Shown one piece after another: positions 32,944-44,443 of a stretch of DNA of 64,000 bases. The stretch comes from Accumulibacter sp. GTDB lineage: Bacteria > Pseudomonadota > Gammaproteobacteria > Burkholderiales > Rhodocyclaceae. Where the stretch lies: positions 1 to 64,000 of the forward strand of contig NZ_JAMTDQ010000023.1 in NCBI RefSeq assembly GCF_023806635.1, in the 5' to 3' direction. How positions within the stretch are numbered: position 1 is the first letter of the stretch; every line of letters begins with the position of its first letter. The translations under genes were made by a program, and so were the position numbers. Under the pieces are notes generated by a model. That model saw only the letters and a program-made list of their open reading frames with translations. It searched no databases and had not been told where the DNA came from.

Positions 32944-33927
32944 ATGTGTACGACTTGTGGTTGTGGCGTCGGGGACACCCGCGTCGCGGGCGAGCCGCTG
33001 CCGGCGAGCGGCGATGCGGCTGCATTGCCGGAGTCTGGGCAGGCACGGCGGTATCGCCCGGCAGTCGTGGCGACGCCGGTCGACCCCGACGGTGTGTCGA
33101 GCCGGAACGGGCATCACGGGCATCACGGGCACAACGAACACCACCCCCACCACGGGCATCACGGCGGGCCGGGTACGGCGACGACGCCGGCGCGCCTGGT
33201 GCAGATCGAGCGGGATATCCTGGCCAGCAACGACGCCCATGCGGCGGAGAACCGTCGCCGCTTCGAGGAGCAGGGGATCTTCGCGCTCAACCTGGTTTCC
33301 AGCCCCGGGTCGGGCAAGACCGCGCTGCTCTGCCGTACCATCGAACTGCTCCGTGGCCGCTTGTCGCTGGCGGTCATCGAAGGTGACCAGCAGACCAGTC
33401 GCGATGCCGAGCGGATTCGCGCGACCGGAGTTCCGGCATTGCAGATCAACACCGGCAAGGGCTGCCATCTTGACGCGCACATGGTCGGCCACGCGCTGCA
33501 ACGTCTGTCGCCGGGCGACGACTCGCTGCTGCTGATCGAGAACGTCGGCAACCTCGTCTGCCCGGCGGCTTTCGACTTGGGCGAGGCGCACAAGGTGGTG
33601 ATCCTTTCCGTCACCGAGGGCGAGGACAAGCCGCTCAAGTACCCGAACATGTTTGCCGCGGCTTCGCTGTTGCTGCTCAACAAGATCGATCTCCTGCCTC
33701 ACCTGAGCTTCGATGTCGACCTGGCCATCACGCATGCGCGACAGGTCAATCCGGCGCTGCGGGTGATGCGGCTGTCGGCGACCACCGGCGAGGGTTTCGA
33801 TGAATGGCTGGCCTGGCTCGACCAGGGGTGTGCCGCGGCGCAGCGGAGCAGGAAGACGACGATCGACGCGCTGCGCCGACGGGTCGCCGAGCTCGAGAAC
33901 CTGTTGTCCAGCGGCGCGAGGTGCTGA
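32944..33927 (+). CDS. hypB: Hydrogenase nickel GTPase HypB
   Basis: This GTPase drives nickel insertion. The 327-residue protein starts with the high-affinity nickel motif CTTCGCG (2-8), followed by a His-rich stretch (57-74) that can store nickel. The G domain has SSPGSGKT (119-126), [29 protein letters not shown] and NKIDLLPH. The ATG has AGGAGA 9 nt upstream. The His-rich repeat at DNA level (33112-33168) is a coding feature, not a separate repeat element. Confidence 0.95.
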   Translation: MCTTCGCGVGDTRVAGEPLPASGDAAALPESGQARRYRPAVVATPVDPDGVSSRNGHHGHHGHNEHHPHHGHHGGPGTATTPARLVQIERDILASNDAHAAENRRRFEEQGIFALNLVSSPGSGKTALLCRTIELLRGRLSLAVIEGDQQTSRDAERIRATGVPALQINTGKGCHLDAHMVGHALQRLSPGDDSLLLIENVGNLVCPAAFDLGEAHKVVILSVTEGEDKPLKYPNMFAAASLLLLNKIDLLPHLSFDVDLAITHARQVNPALRVMRLSATTGEGFDEWLAWLDQGCAAAQRSRKTTIDALRRRVAELENLLSSGARC

Positions 33928-33928
33928 G

Positions 33929-36229
33929 ATGGCCGAGCCGATGGTTTGCCAGAACATCCGCGTCAGCGGTGTCGTCCAGGGAGTCGGTTTCCGTCCCTTC
34001 GTCTGGCGCCTGGCCCGGGAGCTGGGTCTGGCCGGCTGGGTACGCAACGATTCGCGTGGTGTCGAGATCGAAGTGCGCGGCGCCGCCGAGCAGGTGAAAT
34101 CGCTGGTCGAGCGCCTGCAGCAGGAGGCGCCGCCACTGGCCCGGATCAATTCGGTGGTGGCACGTGATGCGGCACCGGCGCGCGCCGGCGACGGTTTCGT
34201 CATCATCGACAGCCGCAGCGGACGCGCGGCGACGATGATCGGTCACGACACGGCCGTCTGCCGCGACTGCCTTGCCGAGATGTTCGATCCCGCCAGCCGT
34301 CGCTGGCGCCACGCCTTCACCAACTGCACGAACTGCGGCCCGCGCTACACGATCAGCCGCGGCCTGCCGTATGACCGCTCGCGGACGAGCCTCAAGCCTT
34401 TCCCGATGTGTTCCCGCTGCCAGGCCGAGTATCGCCGCCCCGACGACAGGCGTTTCCATGCCGAGGCCAACTGCTGTCCGAAGTGCGGACCACAGCTGTT
34501 CCTGCTCGACGGCGAGGGGCACCGTCTGGCGGGTGATCCGGTCGCGCTGACGATCGATCTGCTGCGCGACGGCCGGGTCGTCGCCATCAAGGGGCTCGGC
34601 GGCTACCATCTCGTCTGCGATGCACGCAACACGGTGGCCGTGTCGCTGCTGCGCGAGCGCAAGCAGCGCGAGCAGAAGCCGTTCGTCGTGATGTTGGCCA
34701 ATCCGGCGTCGGCGGCATCCTTCGTCCAGATGGGCATCGGCGAACCCGGTCTGCTGACCCTGCCGACCCGGCCGGCGATCCTGATCCGCAAGCGCAGCGG
34801 TTGCGACGCCGCGCTGCCCGGGGTCGCGCCCGGGCTCGCCTGGCTGGGCGTCATGCTGCCGTACACGCCGCTGCACTTCCTGCTCTTCCACGAAGCGGCG
34901 AGGCGCCCGGCGGGACTCGGCTGGCTCGAGCGGGCGCAGGATCTGGCTCTGGTGATGACCAGCGCCAATCCCGGCGGCGAGCCGCTGGTGATCGGCAACA
35001 GCGAGGCGCTGCTGCGGCTCTACGGCATCGCCGATGCCTTCCTGATGCACGATCGCGACATCGTCACCCGTTGCGACGACAGCGTCGCGCGCATCACCAG
35101 CAGCGGTCTGCAGTTCATCCGCCGCGCCCGCGGCTACACGCCGCGGGCGATCAAGCTGCCGCGTTCGGGACCGTCGGTACTGGCGCTCGGAGGCTGGTTC
35201 AAGAACACGGTCTGCGTCACGCGCGGTGACGAGGCCTTCGTCTCGCAGCATGTCGGCGACCTCGACAACGCCGCCGCCTGTGACTTCCTCGACGAGACGG
35301 TGGCACAGATGATCCGGCTGCTCGGCGTCGAACCGGCGATCGTCGCGCATGATCTGCACCCGGATTTCCACTCGACGCGTTTCGCCACCGATTTCGCGCA
35401 GCAGTTGCGCCTGCCGTTGCTCGGCGTGCAACACCACCACGCGCATGTCGCCGCGGTGCTGGCCGAACACGGGATCGAGGGCAGCACGCTGGCGCTGTCG
35501 CTCGACGGGGTCGGCATGGGAACCGACGGTTCTGCCTGGGGCGGCGAACTGCTGCAGGTCGACGGCGCCCGCTTCGAACGACTCGGACATCTGCAGCCGC
35601 TGGCGCTGCCGGGAGGTGACCGCGCCGCCAGCGAGCCCTGGCGGATGGCGGCGGCGGCGCTGCATCGTCTGGGTCGCAACGCGGAGATCCGCGAGCGCTT
35701 CGCCGAGCAGCAGGCAGCGCAGGCGGTGGCGCAGATGCTCGTCGGCGACATCCATTGTCCGCCGACTTCGAGCATGGGCCGGATGTTCGACGCGGCGGCC
35801 GGCCTGCTCGGCATCAAGGCGGTGATGGCCTATGAAGGGCAGGCGGCGATGCTGCTCGAGAGCATGGCGCAGCGCTACGGCGACGTGCTGCCGCTCGATC
35901 AGTGCTGGACGATCGACGACGGCAGGCTGGACCTGCTGCCGCTGCTCGGCGCGCTCGCCGACGAGAAGGACGCCGAGCGTGGGGCGGCGCTGTTCCATGC
36001 GACGCTCGCCGCCGCCCTCGCCGACTGGCTGCGCGTGCTGGCACCCGAGGCCAGGGCGGTGGTCGGCAGCGGCGGCTGCTTCCTCAACCAGGTCCTGATG
36101 CGCGGACTGCGGGCCCGGCTCGGGGCGAAGGGGATGCAACTCATCGAAGCGCGCCAGGTGCCGCCCAACGACGGTGGCCTGTCGGTTGGCCAGGCCTGGG
36201 TTGCGCTGCAGCACCTGGCGAGCCATTAG
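33929..36229 (+). CDS. hypF: Carbamoyltransferase HypF
   Basis: HypF makes the thiocarbamate on HypE that becomes the cyanide ligands. The 766-residue protein has all domains in order. An acylphosphatase domain comes first (RVSGVVQGVGFRPFVWRL). Two zinc fingers follow (CRDCLAEMFD/CTNCGPRYT and CSRCQAEY/CCPKCGP), then a YrdC-like domain (KGLGGYHLVCDA) and a Kae1-like carbamoyltransferase domain with VQHHHAH and GGCFLNQVL. Two nucleotides separate it from hypB. Confidence 0.95.
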   Translation: MAEPMVCQNIRVSGVVQGVGFRPFVWRLARELGLAGWVRNDSRGVEIEVRGAAEQVKSLVERLQQEAPPLARINSVVARDAAPARAGDGFVIIDSRSGRAATMIGHDTAVCRDCLAEMFDPASRRWRHAFTNCTNCGPRYTISRGLPYDRSRTSLKPFPMCSRCQAEYRRPDDRRFHAEANCCPKCGPQLFLLDGEGHRLAGDPVALTIDLLRDGRVVAIKGLGGYHLVCDARNTVAVSLLRERKQREQKPFVVMLANPASAASFVQMGIGEPGLLTLPTRPAILIRKRSGCDAALPGVAPGLAWLGVMLPYTPLHFLLFHEAARRPAGLGWLERAQDLALVMTSANPGGEPLVIGNSEALLRLYGIADAFLMHDRDIVTRCDDSVARITSSGLQFIRRARGYTPRAIKLPRSGPSVLALGGWFKNTVCVTRGDEAFVSQHVGDLDNAAACDFLDETVAQMIRLLGVEPAIVAHDLHPDFHSTRFATDFAQQLRLPLLGVQHHHAHVAAVLAEHGIEGSTLALSLDGVGMGTDGSAWGGELLQVDGARFERLGHLQPLALPGGDRAASEPWRMAAAALHRLGRNAEIRERFAEQQAAQAVAQMLVGDIHCPPTSSMGRMFDAAAGLLGIKAVMAYEGQAAMLLESMAQRYGDVLPLDQCWTIDDGRLDLLPLLGALADEKDAERGAALFHATLAAALADWLRVLAPEARAVVGSGGCFLNQVLMRGLRARLGAKGMQLIEARQVPPNDGGLSVGQAWVALQHLASH

Positions 36230-36240
36230 GAGAGCGGGCG

Positions 36241-36489
36241 GTGTGCCTGGCGCTGCCCTGTCGAGTCGTCGAACTGTTGCCCGGCGAGCAGGCGACGGTC
36301 GATGTCGACGGCGTCGGCCGACGGGTTTCGCTGGCGCTCGTCGATGAGGTCGCGGTGGGCGATTACGTGATCGTCCATGTCGGCTATGCGCTGACCCGCC
36401 TCGATGCCGACGAAGCGCTCAAGACCCTGGCGCTGTTTGCCGAGCTCGGCCAGGCGGCCGCGCCGGAGCCGCCGGCCTGGAGCGCCTGA
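36241..36489 (+). CDS. hypC: Hydrogenase chaperone HypC
   Basis: HypC is the 82-residue chaperone that partners HypD in assembling the Fe(CN)2CO unit and hands it to the large subunit. It begins MCLALPCRV, where Cys2 is essential, and has VGDYVIVHVGYALTRLD. The GTG start has an AGGAGAG site about 7 nt upstream. Confidence 0.93.
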   Translation: MCLALPCRVVELLPGEQATVDVDGVGRRVSLALVDEVAVGDYVIVHVGYALTRLDADEALKTLALFAELGQAAAPEPPAWSA

Positions 36490-36547
36490 GGGCCGTGCCG
36501 CAGGAAGATGGCACCATGCCGGGAGCGCGCGCCGCTGGTGGCGCCAG

Positions 36548-37693
36548 ATGAAGTTCATCGACGAGTTCCGTGATCGGGAACTGGCGTACGGGCTGGCGGC
36601 GGCGATCGGGCGGGCGGCGCAGCCGCAGCGTGACTATCACTTCATGGAGTTCTGTGGCGGCCACACGCATGCGATCGCCCGTTACGGCGTCGGCGACCTC
36701 CTGCCAGTGAACGTGCGCTTGATCCATGGCCCCGGCTGTCCGGTCTGCGTGCTGCCGATCGGTCGCATCGACATGGCGATCCGCCTGGCGATGGACGAGG
36801 GGGTCATCCTCTGCAGTTATGGCGATCCATTGCGCGTGCCGGCTTCCGGCGGCCTGTCGCTGCTGCGGGCGAGGGCCGCCCTGGCCGGCGGCGGTGAGAT
36901 CCGGATGGTCTATTGCGCCGCCGATGCGCTGCGCCTGGCGCAGGAGAACGGGCAGCGGCAGGTGGTGTTCTTCGCCATTGGCTTCGAGACGACGACGCCA
37001 CCGACGGCGGTGGTCATCAGGCAGGCGAGGGCGCTCGGGTTGCGCAACTTCTCGGTCCTCTGCTGCCATGTGCTGACGCCGGCGGCGATCGCCAGCATCC
37101 TCGAGTCGCCCGAGGTGCGGCAGTGGGGCAGCGTCCGCCTTGACGGCTTCATCGGCCCGGCGCACGTGTCGACGATCATCGGCAGTCGGCCGTACGAGTT
37201 TTTTGCCGCCGAGTACCGCAAGCCGGTCGTCATCGCCGGCTTCGAGCCGCTCGACGTGATGCAGGCGATCCTGATGCTGATCGCGCAGGTCAATTCCGGC
37301 CGGGCGGTGGTCGAGAACGAGTTTGCCCGTGCCGTGACGCGCGCAGGCAACCGCAAGGCGCAGCAGATGGTTGCCGAGGTCTTCGAGTTGCGGCGCTCCT
37401 TCGCCTGGCGCGGACTCGGCGAGCTGCCGTACAGCGCGCTGCGCATCCGCCGCGAGTTTGCCGAATACGACGCCGAGCGTCGCTTCCCGATCAGCTATCA
37501 GGCGGTGCCGGACCATCCGGCGTGCGAGTGCGGCGCGGTGCTGCGCGGTGCGAGGAGGCCGCAGGACTGCCGCATCTTCGGCAGCGTGTGCACGCCGGAG
37601 AACCCGGTCGGTTCGTGCATGGTCTCGTCGGAGGGAGCCTGCGCCGCGCACTACTCCTTCGGCCGCTTCGCCGACGCGAAGGTGGCGCCGTGA
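36548..37693 (+). CDS. hypD: Fe-S scaffold HypD
   Basis: HypD carries the iron centre on which CN and CO are attached. In 381 residues it has FMEFCGGHTHAI, HGPGCPVCVLP, CCHVLTP, GFIGPAHVS and the C-terminal Cys cluster with CECGAVLRG, DCRIFGSVCTPENPVGSCMVSSEGACAAHY. All conserved Cys are present. Its TGA overlaps the GTG of hypE. Confidence 0.95.
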   Translation: MKFIDEFRDRELAYGLAAAIGRAAQPQRDYHFMEFCGGHTHAIARYGVGDLLPVNVRLIHGPGCPVCVLPIGRIDMAIRLAMDEGVILCSYGDPLRVPASGGLSLLRARAALAGGGEIRMVYCAADALRLAQENGQRQVVFFAIGFETTTPPTAVVIRQARALGLRNFSVLCCHVLTPAAIASILESPEVRQWGSVRLDGFIGPAHVSTIIGSRPYEFFAAEYRKPVVIAGFEPLDVMQAILMLIAQVNSGRAVVENEFARAVTRAGNRKAQQMVAEVFELRRSFAWRGLGELPYSALRIRREFAEYDAERRFPISYQAVPDHPACECGAVLRGARRPQDCRIFGSVCTPENPVGSCMVSSEGACAAHYSFGRFADAKVAP

Positions 37694-38739
37694 CGTCCGT
37701 GCGCAAGGCATACGGGCGACCGCTCGACCTGCGCCAAGGCCGCGTCGAGATGATGCACGGCAGCGGCGGCCGGGCGATGGCGCAACTGATCGACGAGCTC
37801 TTCGCCAGCCGCCTGGGCCACCCTCATCCGGGACAGGGCAACGACGCGGCGGTGTTGCCGGCGGTGGTCGGCAGGCTGGTCGTGTCGACCGACTCGCACG
37901 TCGTCTCGCCGCTGTTCTTCCCCGGCGGCGACATCGGCTGCCTGTCGGTGAACGGGACGATCAACGATGTCGCGGTCATGGGCGCGACGCCGCTCTATCT
38001 GGCTGCCGGTTTCATTCTCGAGGAAGGTTTCCCGCTCGCCGATCTGGTGCGCATCGTCGATTCGATGGCGGCGGCAGCGGCCGCCGCTGGCGTGCCGGTG
38101 GTCACCGGCGACACCAAGGTGGTGCAGCGGGGAAGGGGTGACGGAGTGTACATCACCACTACCGGCGTCGGCGTCGTCGCCGACGGCGAGGACTGGTCCG
38201 GCGACCGGGCGCGGCCGGGCGACGGCATCATCGTCTCGGGCGGCATCGGCGAGCACGGCATGGCGATCATGGCGCAGCGCGAGAGCATCGGCTTCGCCGC
38301 CGAAATCGTTTCCGATACGGCGCCGCTGCACGGACTGATCGCCGCCATGCGGGCCAGCGGTGCCGACATCCACGTCGTGCGCGACCCGACGCGTGGCGGT
38401 GTCGCCACCACGCTGAACGAGATTGCCCGCCAGTCGCGGGTCGGCATGATGTTGCGCGAGAGCGAGGTGCCGGTGCAGCCGCAGGTGGCGGCTGCCTGCG
38501 AGTTCCTTGGCCTCGACCCGCTCTATGTCGCCAACGAGGGCCGGTTGCTGGCCATCGTCGCCGCCGCCGACGCCGAACGGCTGCTGGCGGCGATGCGCGC
38601 GCATCCGCTCGGTCGGCACGCCGCACTGATCGGCAGCGTGCATGAGGATGCGCAGTGCTTCGTGCAGATGAGCACGACGCTCGGTGGACGGCGAATCGTC
38701 GACTGGTTGAGCGGCGACCAGTTGCCGCGCATCTGCTGA
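37690..38739 (+). CDS. hypE: Hydrogenase maturation protein HypE
   Basis: HypE dehydrates the C-terminal thiocarbamate to thiocyanate, the source of CN ligands. The 349-residue PurM-like protein has MMHGSGGRAM, GNDAAVLP, NDVAVMGATPLYL, GDTKVVQRG and DPTRGGVATTLNE. It ends in the essential PRIC. The GTG start overlaps hypD by 4 nt. Confidence 0.95.
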   Translation: MTSVRKAYGRPLDLRQGRVEMMHGSGGRAMAQLIDELFASRLGHPHPGQGNDAAVLPAVVGRLVVSTDSHVVSPLFFPGGDIGCLSVNGTINDVAVMGATPLYLAAGFILEEGFPLADLVRIVDSMAAAAAAAGVPVVTGDTKVVQRGRGDGVYITTTGVGVVADGEDWSGDRARPGDGIIVSGGIGEHGMAIMAQRESIGFAAEIVSDTAPLHGLIAAMRASGADIHVVRDPTRGGVATTLNEIARQSRVGMMLRESEVPVQPQVAAACEFLGLDPLYVANEGRLLAIVAAADAERLLAAMRAHPLGRHAALIGSVHEDAQCFVQMSTTLGGRRIVDWLSGDQLPRIC

Positions 38740-38752
38740 ACGGCGAGCGACG

Positions 38753-40479
38753 ATGCGCATCCTGCTCCTTTGCCATGCGTTCAACAGCCTCAGCCAGTGC
38801 CTCTACTGCGAGTTGGCCGGTCGCGGCCACGTGCTGTCGGTCGAGTACGACATCGCCGATTCGGTGGCCGAGGAGGCGGTGGCGCTCTTCCGCCCCGATC
38901 TGATCATCGCTCCCTACCTGCGGCGAGCGATTCCGGAAACGATCTGGCGTGCGCACTGCTGTCTCGTCGTCCATCCGGGAATCGTCGGCGATCGCGGGCC
39001 GTCGGCGCTCGACCGGGCGATCCAGGACGGCGAGCGTGCGTGGGGCGTGACCGTGCTGCAGGCGACCGGCGAGATGGACGCCGGTCCCGTCTGGGCGTCG
39101 GCGGTCTTCCCGATGCGTCTGGCCCGCAAGTCGAGCCTCTACCGCCACGAGGTGAGCGAGGCGGCGACCCGGGCCGTGCTGTGCGCGGTCGAACGTTTCT
39201 CACGCGGCGATTTCGTGCCGCTGCCGCCGTCGCAGACGGTGACCGCGGCGGGCGGCGAACTGCGGCCGCTGCTGCGACAGGCGGAGCGGGCGATCGACTG
39301 GCAGCGCGACGACAGCCGTCGCGTCCTCGCCCGTCTGCACGCTGCCGATGGCTTTCCGGGCGTCGCCGACGAGCTGTTCGGCGAGCCCTGTCTGCTCTTC
39401 GACGCCTGGCCCGAAGACATCCTGCGCGGTGGTCCTGCCGGCGCGGTGATCGCCTGGCGCGAGACGGCGATCCTGCGCGCCACCGTCGATGGCGCGGTGT
39501 GGATCGGCCATGTCCGCCGCTGCACGCCGCCTGATTCGCTGAAACTGCCGGCGGCGGAGGTCTTTGCCACGCAACTCGCCGGCATCCGCGAAGCGCCGCT
39601 GTCCGCGTCGCCCGCCGCCTGCTGGGCGGCGCCGCACCGTACCTGGCAGGACATCCGCTACGAGGAGGCCGATGACGTCGGCTTCCTGCATTTCGAGTTC
39701 TACAACGGGGCGATGAGCAGCCGCCAGTGCCGGCGCCTGCTGGCGGCCTACGACTGGGTCAGGCAGCGGCCGCTGCAGGTCATCGTCCTCATGGGCGGGC
39801 GCGACCTCTGGTCGAACGGCATCCATCTGCAGCAGATCGAGGCCGCCGAATCGCCGGCCGACGAATCATGGGCCAACATCGACGCCATCGACGATCTCGC
39901 CGAGGCGATCATCCGCACCGACGACCGGCTGACGATCGCCGCCCTGCAGGGAAACTGCGCCGCCGGCGGCTGCTTTCTCGCCCGCGCCGCGGACATCGTC
40001 TGGGCACGCGCGGGCGTCGTCCTCAACCCGCATTACCGCAACATGGGCAATCTGTATGGTTCCGAGTACTGGACCTACCTGTTGCCGGCCCGGGTTGGCG
40101 AGATGGCGGCGGCAGCGATCATGCAGCAGCGGCTGCCCTTGAGCGCCAGCGCCGGCGTCTCCGCCGGCCTGCTCGATGCCTGCCTGGCGAACGATCCGGA
40201 GTCCTTCCGCATCGACGTCGCGCGGCGCGCACGCGAACTCGCGCAGGCGCCCGGTCTCGCCAGCCGCCTGCGGGAGAAGCGCGCGCGCCGCGCGGCCGAC
40301 GAGCTGCAGCGGCCGCTGGCAGACTACCGCGCCGCCGAAATGGCTGAACTGGAGCGCAACTTCTACGGTTTCGACCCGAGTTACCACATCGCCCGGCACC
40401 ATTTCGTGCACAAGACCCCGCACTCGTGGACGCCCCGCCATCTGGCGATTCACCGCGAGCTTGGCTGGCAGCCTGCACC

Positions 40480-40483
<4 letters not shown>
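38753..40483 (+). CDS. hypX: CO-ligand synthase HypX/HoxX
   Basis: HypX makes the active-site CO from formyl-tetrahydrofolate under aerobic conditions. The 576-residue protein has an N-terminal formyltransferase-like domain (VHPGIVGDRGPSALDRAI, about 72-89; EMDAGPVW) and a C-terminal enoyl-CoA hydratase-like domain (QGNCAAGGCFLARAADIVWAR; LNPHYRNMGNLYGSEYWTY). HypX is typical of bacteria that mature hydrogenase in air, so this host probably does too. Its stop overlaps hoxA as ATGA. Confidence 0.93.
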
Positions 40484-41936
<1,453 letters not shown>

Positions 41937-41940
<4 letters not shown>

Positions 41941-42929
41941 AACTGATCTGGCTGCAGGCGGCGGGTTGCGGCGGCTGCACGCAGTCGCTGCTGGCTGGCG
42001 AAGGTCGCGACGGCGTGCTGGCGCAACTGGCAGAGAGCGGCATCGAGCTGTGTTTCCACCCCGCGCTGTCGGAGACCAGCGGCAGCGAGACGCTGGCGCT
42101 GCTCGGCGCCGCCGTCGCCGGCGAACTGCCATTCGACCTGCTGTGCATCGAAGGCGCGCTGCTGCGTGGCCCGAACGGCAGCGGCCGCTTCCAGACCCTG
42201 GCCGGCCGGCCGCTGATCGAGTGGGTGCGTGATCTGGCGCTGCGCGCCCGGCATGTGCTGGCGATCGGCACCTGCAGCGCCTACGGCGGCATCATCTCGG
42301 CCGGCGAGAACCGCAGCGAGGCCTGCGGCCTGCAGTTCGACGGCGATCAGGAGGGCGGGTTGCTGGGCATCGACTTCCGTTCCAGCTCGGGAATGCCGGT
42401 GATCAACGTCGCCGGCTGTCCGACGCATCCCGGCTGGGTCGTCGATACGCTGCTCGCGCTGGCGCTCGATGCGCTGGCTGCCGGCGACCTCGACGCCTGG
42501 CGGCGACCGCGCTTCTACACCGAGCAACTGGTGCACCACGGCTGCCCGCGCAACGAGTACTACGAGTTCAAGGCGAGCGCCCAGAAGCCCTCGGATCTCG
42601 GTTGCCTGATGGAGAACCTGGGCTGCAAGGGGACGCAGGCCAGTGCCGACTGCAACCTGCGGCCCTGGCACGGCGTCGGCTCCTGCCTGCGCGGTGGTTT
42701 TGCATGCATCTCGTGCACCGAGCCCGGCTTCGAGGAACCCGGCCACCCGTTCATGGAGACCGCCAAGATCGCCGGCATCCCGACCGGACTGCCGGTCGAC
42801 ATGCCGAAGGCCTGGTTCGTCGCGCTGGCCGCGCTTTCCAAGTCGGCGACGCCGAAACGGGTGCGCGAGAATTCGCGCTCCGACCATCCCCTGATCGCGC
42901 CGGGAGTCCGCAAGGGCGGCGGCAAGTGA
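41937..42929 (+). CDS. hoxB: Regulatory [NiFe] hydrogenase small subunit HoxB/HupU
   Basis: This is the small subunit of the H2-sensing hydrogenase. It has 330 residues with no Tat signal peptide, as expected for the cytoplasmic sensor type. Cluster ligands are present: AAGCGGCTQS, GTCSAYGG, GCPTHPGW, HHGCPRNEYYE with LGCLMENLGCKG, and CNLRPWHGVG with CLRGGFACISC. It is last in the operon. The expected large subunit hoxC and the kinase hoxJ are not downstream; the next gene converges 10 nt away. Confidence 0.9.
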
Positions 42930-42939
42930 GTGATGCCGC

Positions 42940-44373
42940 TCAGCGCTCCGCCAGCCACTGCAGCAGGGCGTCGATCGCCGGCTTGCCGAGCCTGGCTTTC
43001 GGGTCGTTGATCAGGAAGACGACGATCCAGCGCCTGCCGCCCTGATCGAGAAGGTAGCCGGCCACCGCCCGGACGCCCTCGAGGTAGCCCGTCTTGAGAT
43101 GCGCTCTGCCGCCGGCGGCACTGCCGTTGAGGCGCCGGTGCAGCGTGCCGTCGACGCCGGCGAGCGGCAGCGAGGCGATGAATTCGGGCATGACCGGGCT
43201 CTGCCAAGCGGCGTGCAGCAGCTGCGTCAGCCCCTCGGCCGAGATGCGCTCGCTGCGCGACAGCCCGGAGCCGTTGTCGACCACCAGTTCGGGCAGCTTG
43301 AGGCCCTTGGCCCGCAGCCAGGCTCCGACCTGCCGGCGTGCGCCGTCGGCGGTGGCGGGTCGCTCGCCATCGAGGCTGAGGAACAGCTGGCGCGCCATGA
43401 CGTTGTTGCTGTACTTGTTGATCTCGCGGATGATCTCGCCGAGTGGCGGTGACTCCTGGCTGGCGATCATGCTGGCCGTGCCCGGTGTCCGCCCGGCACG
43501 CACGCGGCCGCCGAAACTGCCGCCGAGCTCTTGCCAGAGGGCGCGGAAGAGTCCCTCGACCTGATTGTCGGCAGGCCAGGGCATGAGGTGCAGCGCCTTC
43601 TCGCCACAGGCCGCCGGGAAACTGCCGGCGAGTTCGATCGTCTGGCCGCTGACCGTCGTCCGGATCTGTTCGCGCCAGTCGCCGCAGCCCTCGTGCCCGA
43701 GGCTGATCCGGTTGCTGATGCGCAGGCCGTCGCTCGGCGTCTCGGCGATCACCCTGACCATCGACCGTGCGGCGTCAGCCTGCAGCGTCAGCCGGATGCT
43801 CGCCAGGTTGACCAGCAGCGCGTCGGGACCGGCGTTGTAGGGGCGCAGGGGCTGGCCGTCAAAGGCCCCGGGATCGTGTTCGGCGACGGCGAAAGCGCTG
43901 CGGTCGAGCACGACATCGCCCCTGATCTCGCTGACGCCGCGAACACGGATCTGCCGCAGGAGCAGCCAGAACTGCTCGAGGCCGAGCCTGGGATCGCCAC
44001 TGCCGCGCAGGTAGAGGTTGCCATCGAGCCGGCCGTCGCGGACGGCGGCGTCGGCGAGCGCTTCCGTGCGCCAGGTGTGGGCGGGGCCGAGCAGTTCGAG
44101 GCTGGCATAGGTGGTCAGCAGCTTCATCGCCGACGCCGGGTTCAGCGCTGTCCGTGCATTGTGGGCGAGCAGTGGTGCTCCACCCTCCACCGCCTGCACG
44201 ACGATGCCGACCGAGCGGACGGGAATTCCCGCCTGCTCGAGCGCGCGGCTGACGCTGGCCGGCAATTCGGCGGCAGCGACCATGCCCAGCCAGCCGGCGA
44301 GCATCAGCACGAGGGCGGCGCGGATCAAGCTGTTCGCCGTCCGGCTGCGGCAGTTCGCGGCCACATGCGGCAC
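42940..44373 (-). CDS. dacB: D-alanyl-D-alanine carboxypeptidase/endopeptidase (PBP4)
   Basis: DacB trims or cleaves peptidoglycan crosslinks in the periplasm. This 477-residue class C PBP has a signal anchor (about 15-35), SxxK as SAMK (81-84), SxN in KYSNNVMARQL and KTG in HLKTGYLEGVRAVAG. The large inserted domains between SxxK and SxN are present. It is convergent with hoxB and separate from the CYTH-CHAD gene. Confidence 0.92.
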   Translation of the reverse strand: MPHVAANCRSRTANSLIRAALVLMLAGWLGMVAAAELPASVSRALEQAGIPVRSVGIVVQAVEGGAPLLAHNARTALNPASAMKLLTTYASLELLGPAHTWRTEALADAAVRDGRLDGNLYLRGSGDPRLGLEQFWLLLRQIRVRGVSEIRGDVVLDRSAFAVAEHDPGAFDGQPLRPYNAGPDALLVNLASIRLTLQADAARSMVRVIAETPSDGLRISNRISLGHEGCGDWREQIRTTVSGQTIELAGSFPAACGEKALHLMPWPADNQVEGLFRALWQELGGSFGGRVRAGRTPGTASMIASQESPPLGEIIREINKYSNNVMARQLFLSLDGERPATADGARRQVGAWLRAKGLKLPELVVDNGSGLSRSERISAEGLTQLLHAAWQSPVMPEFIASLPLAGVDGTLHRRLNGSAAGGRAHLKTGYLEGVRAVAGYLLDQGGRRWIVVFLINDPKARLGKPAIDALLQWLAER

Positions 44374-44443
44374 CTCGGCGTGCTGGCGACGGCTCGCTGC
44401 AACCTCATCGGCGCCGGCTCAGGGCCGATCGCCGGCCCGGCGT

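Noticed and set aside
33112-33168. Short repeated CATCACGGG units
   Set aside because: They encode the His-rich nickel-storage stretch of HypB; this is not a CRISPR or independent repeat.
33746-36226. An 826-codon minus-strand frame across hypF
   Set aside because: hypF on the plus strand has every HypF domain and motif; the opposite frame is a composition shadow rich in Arg, Gln and His.
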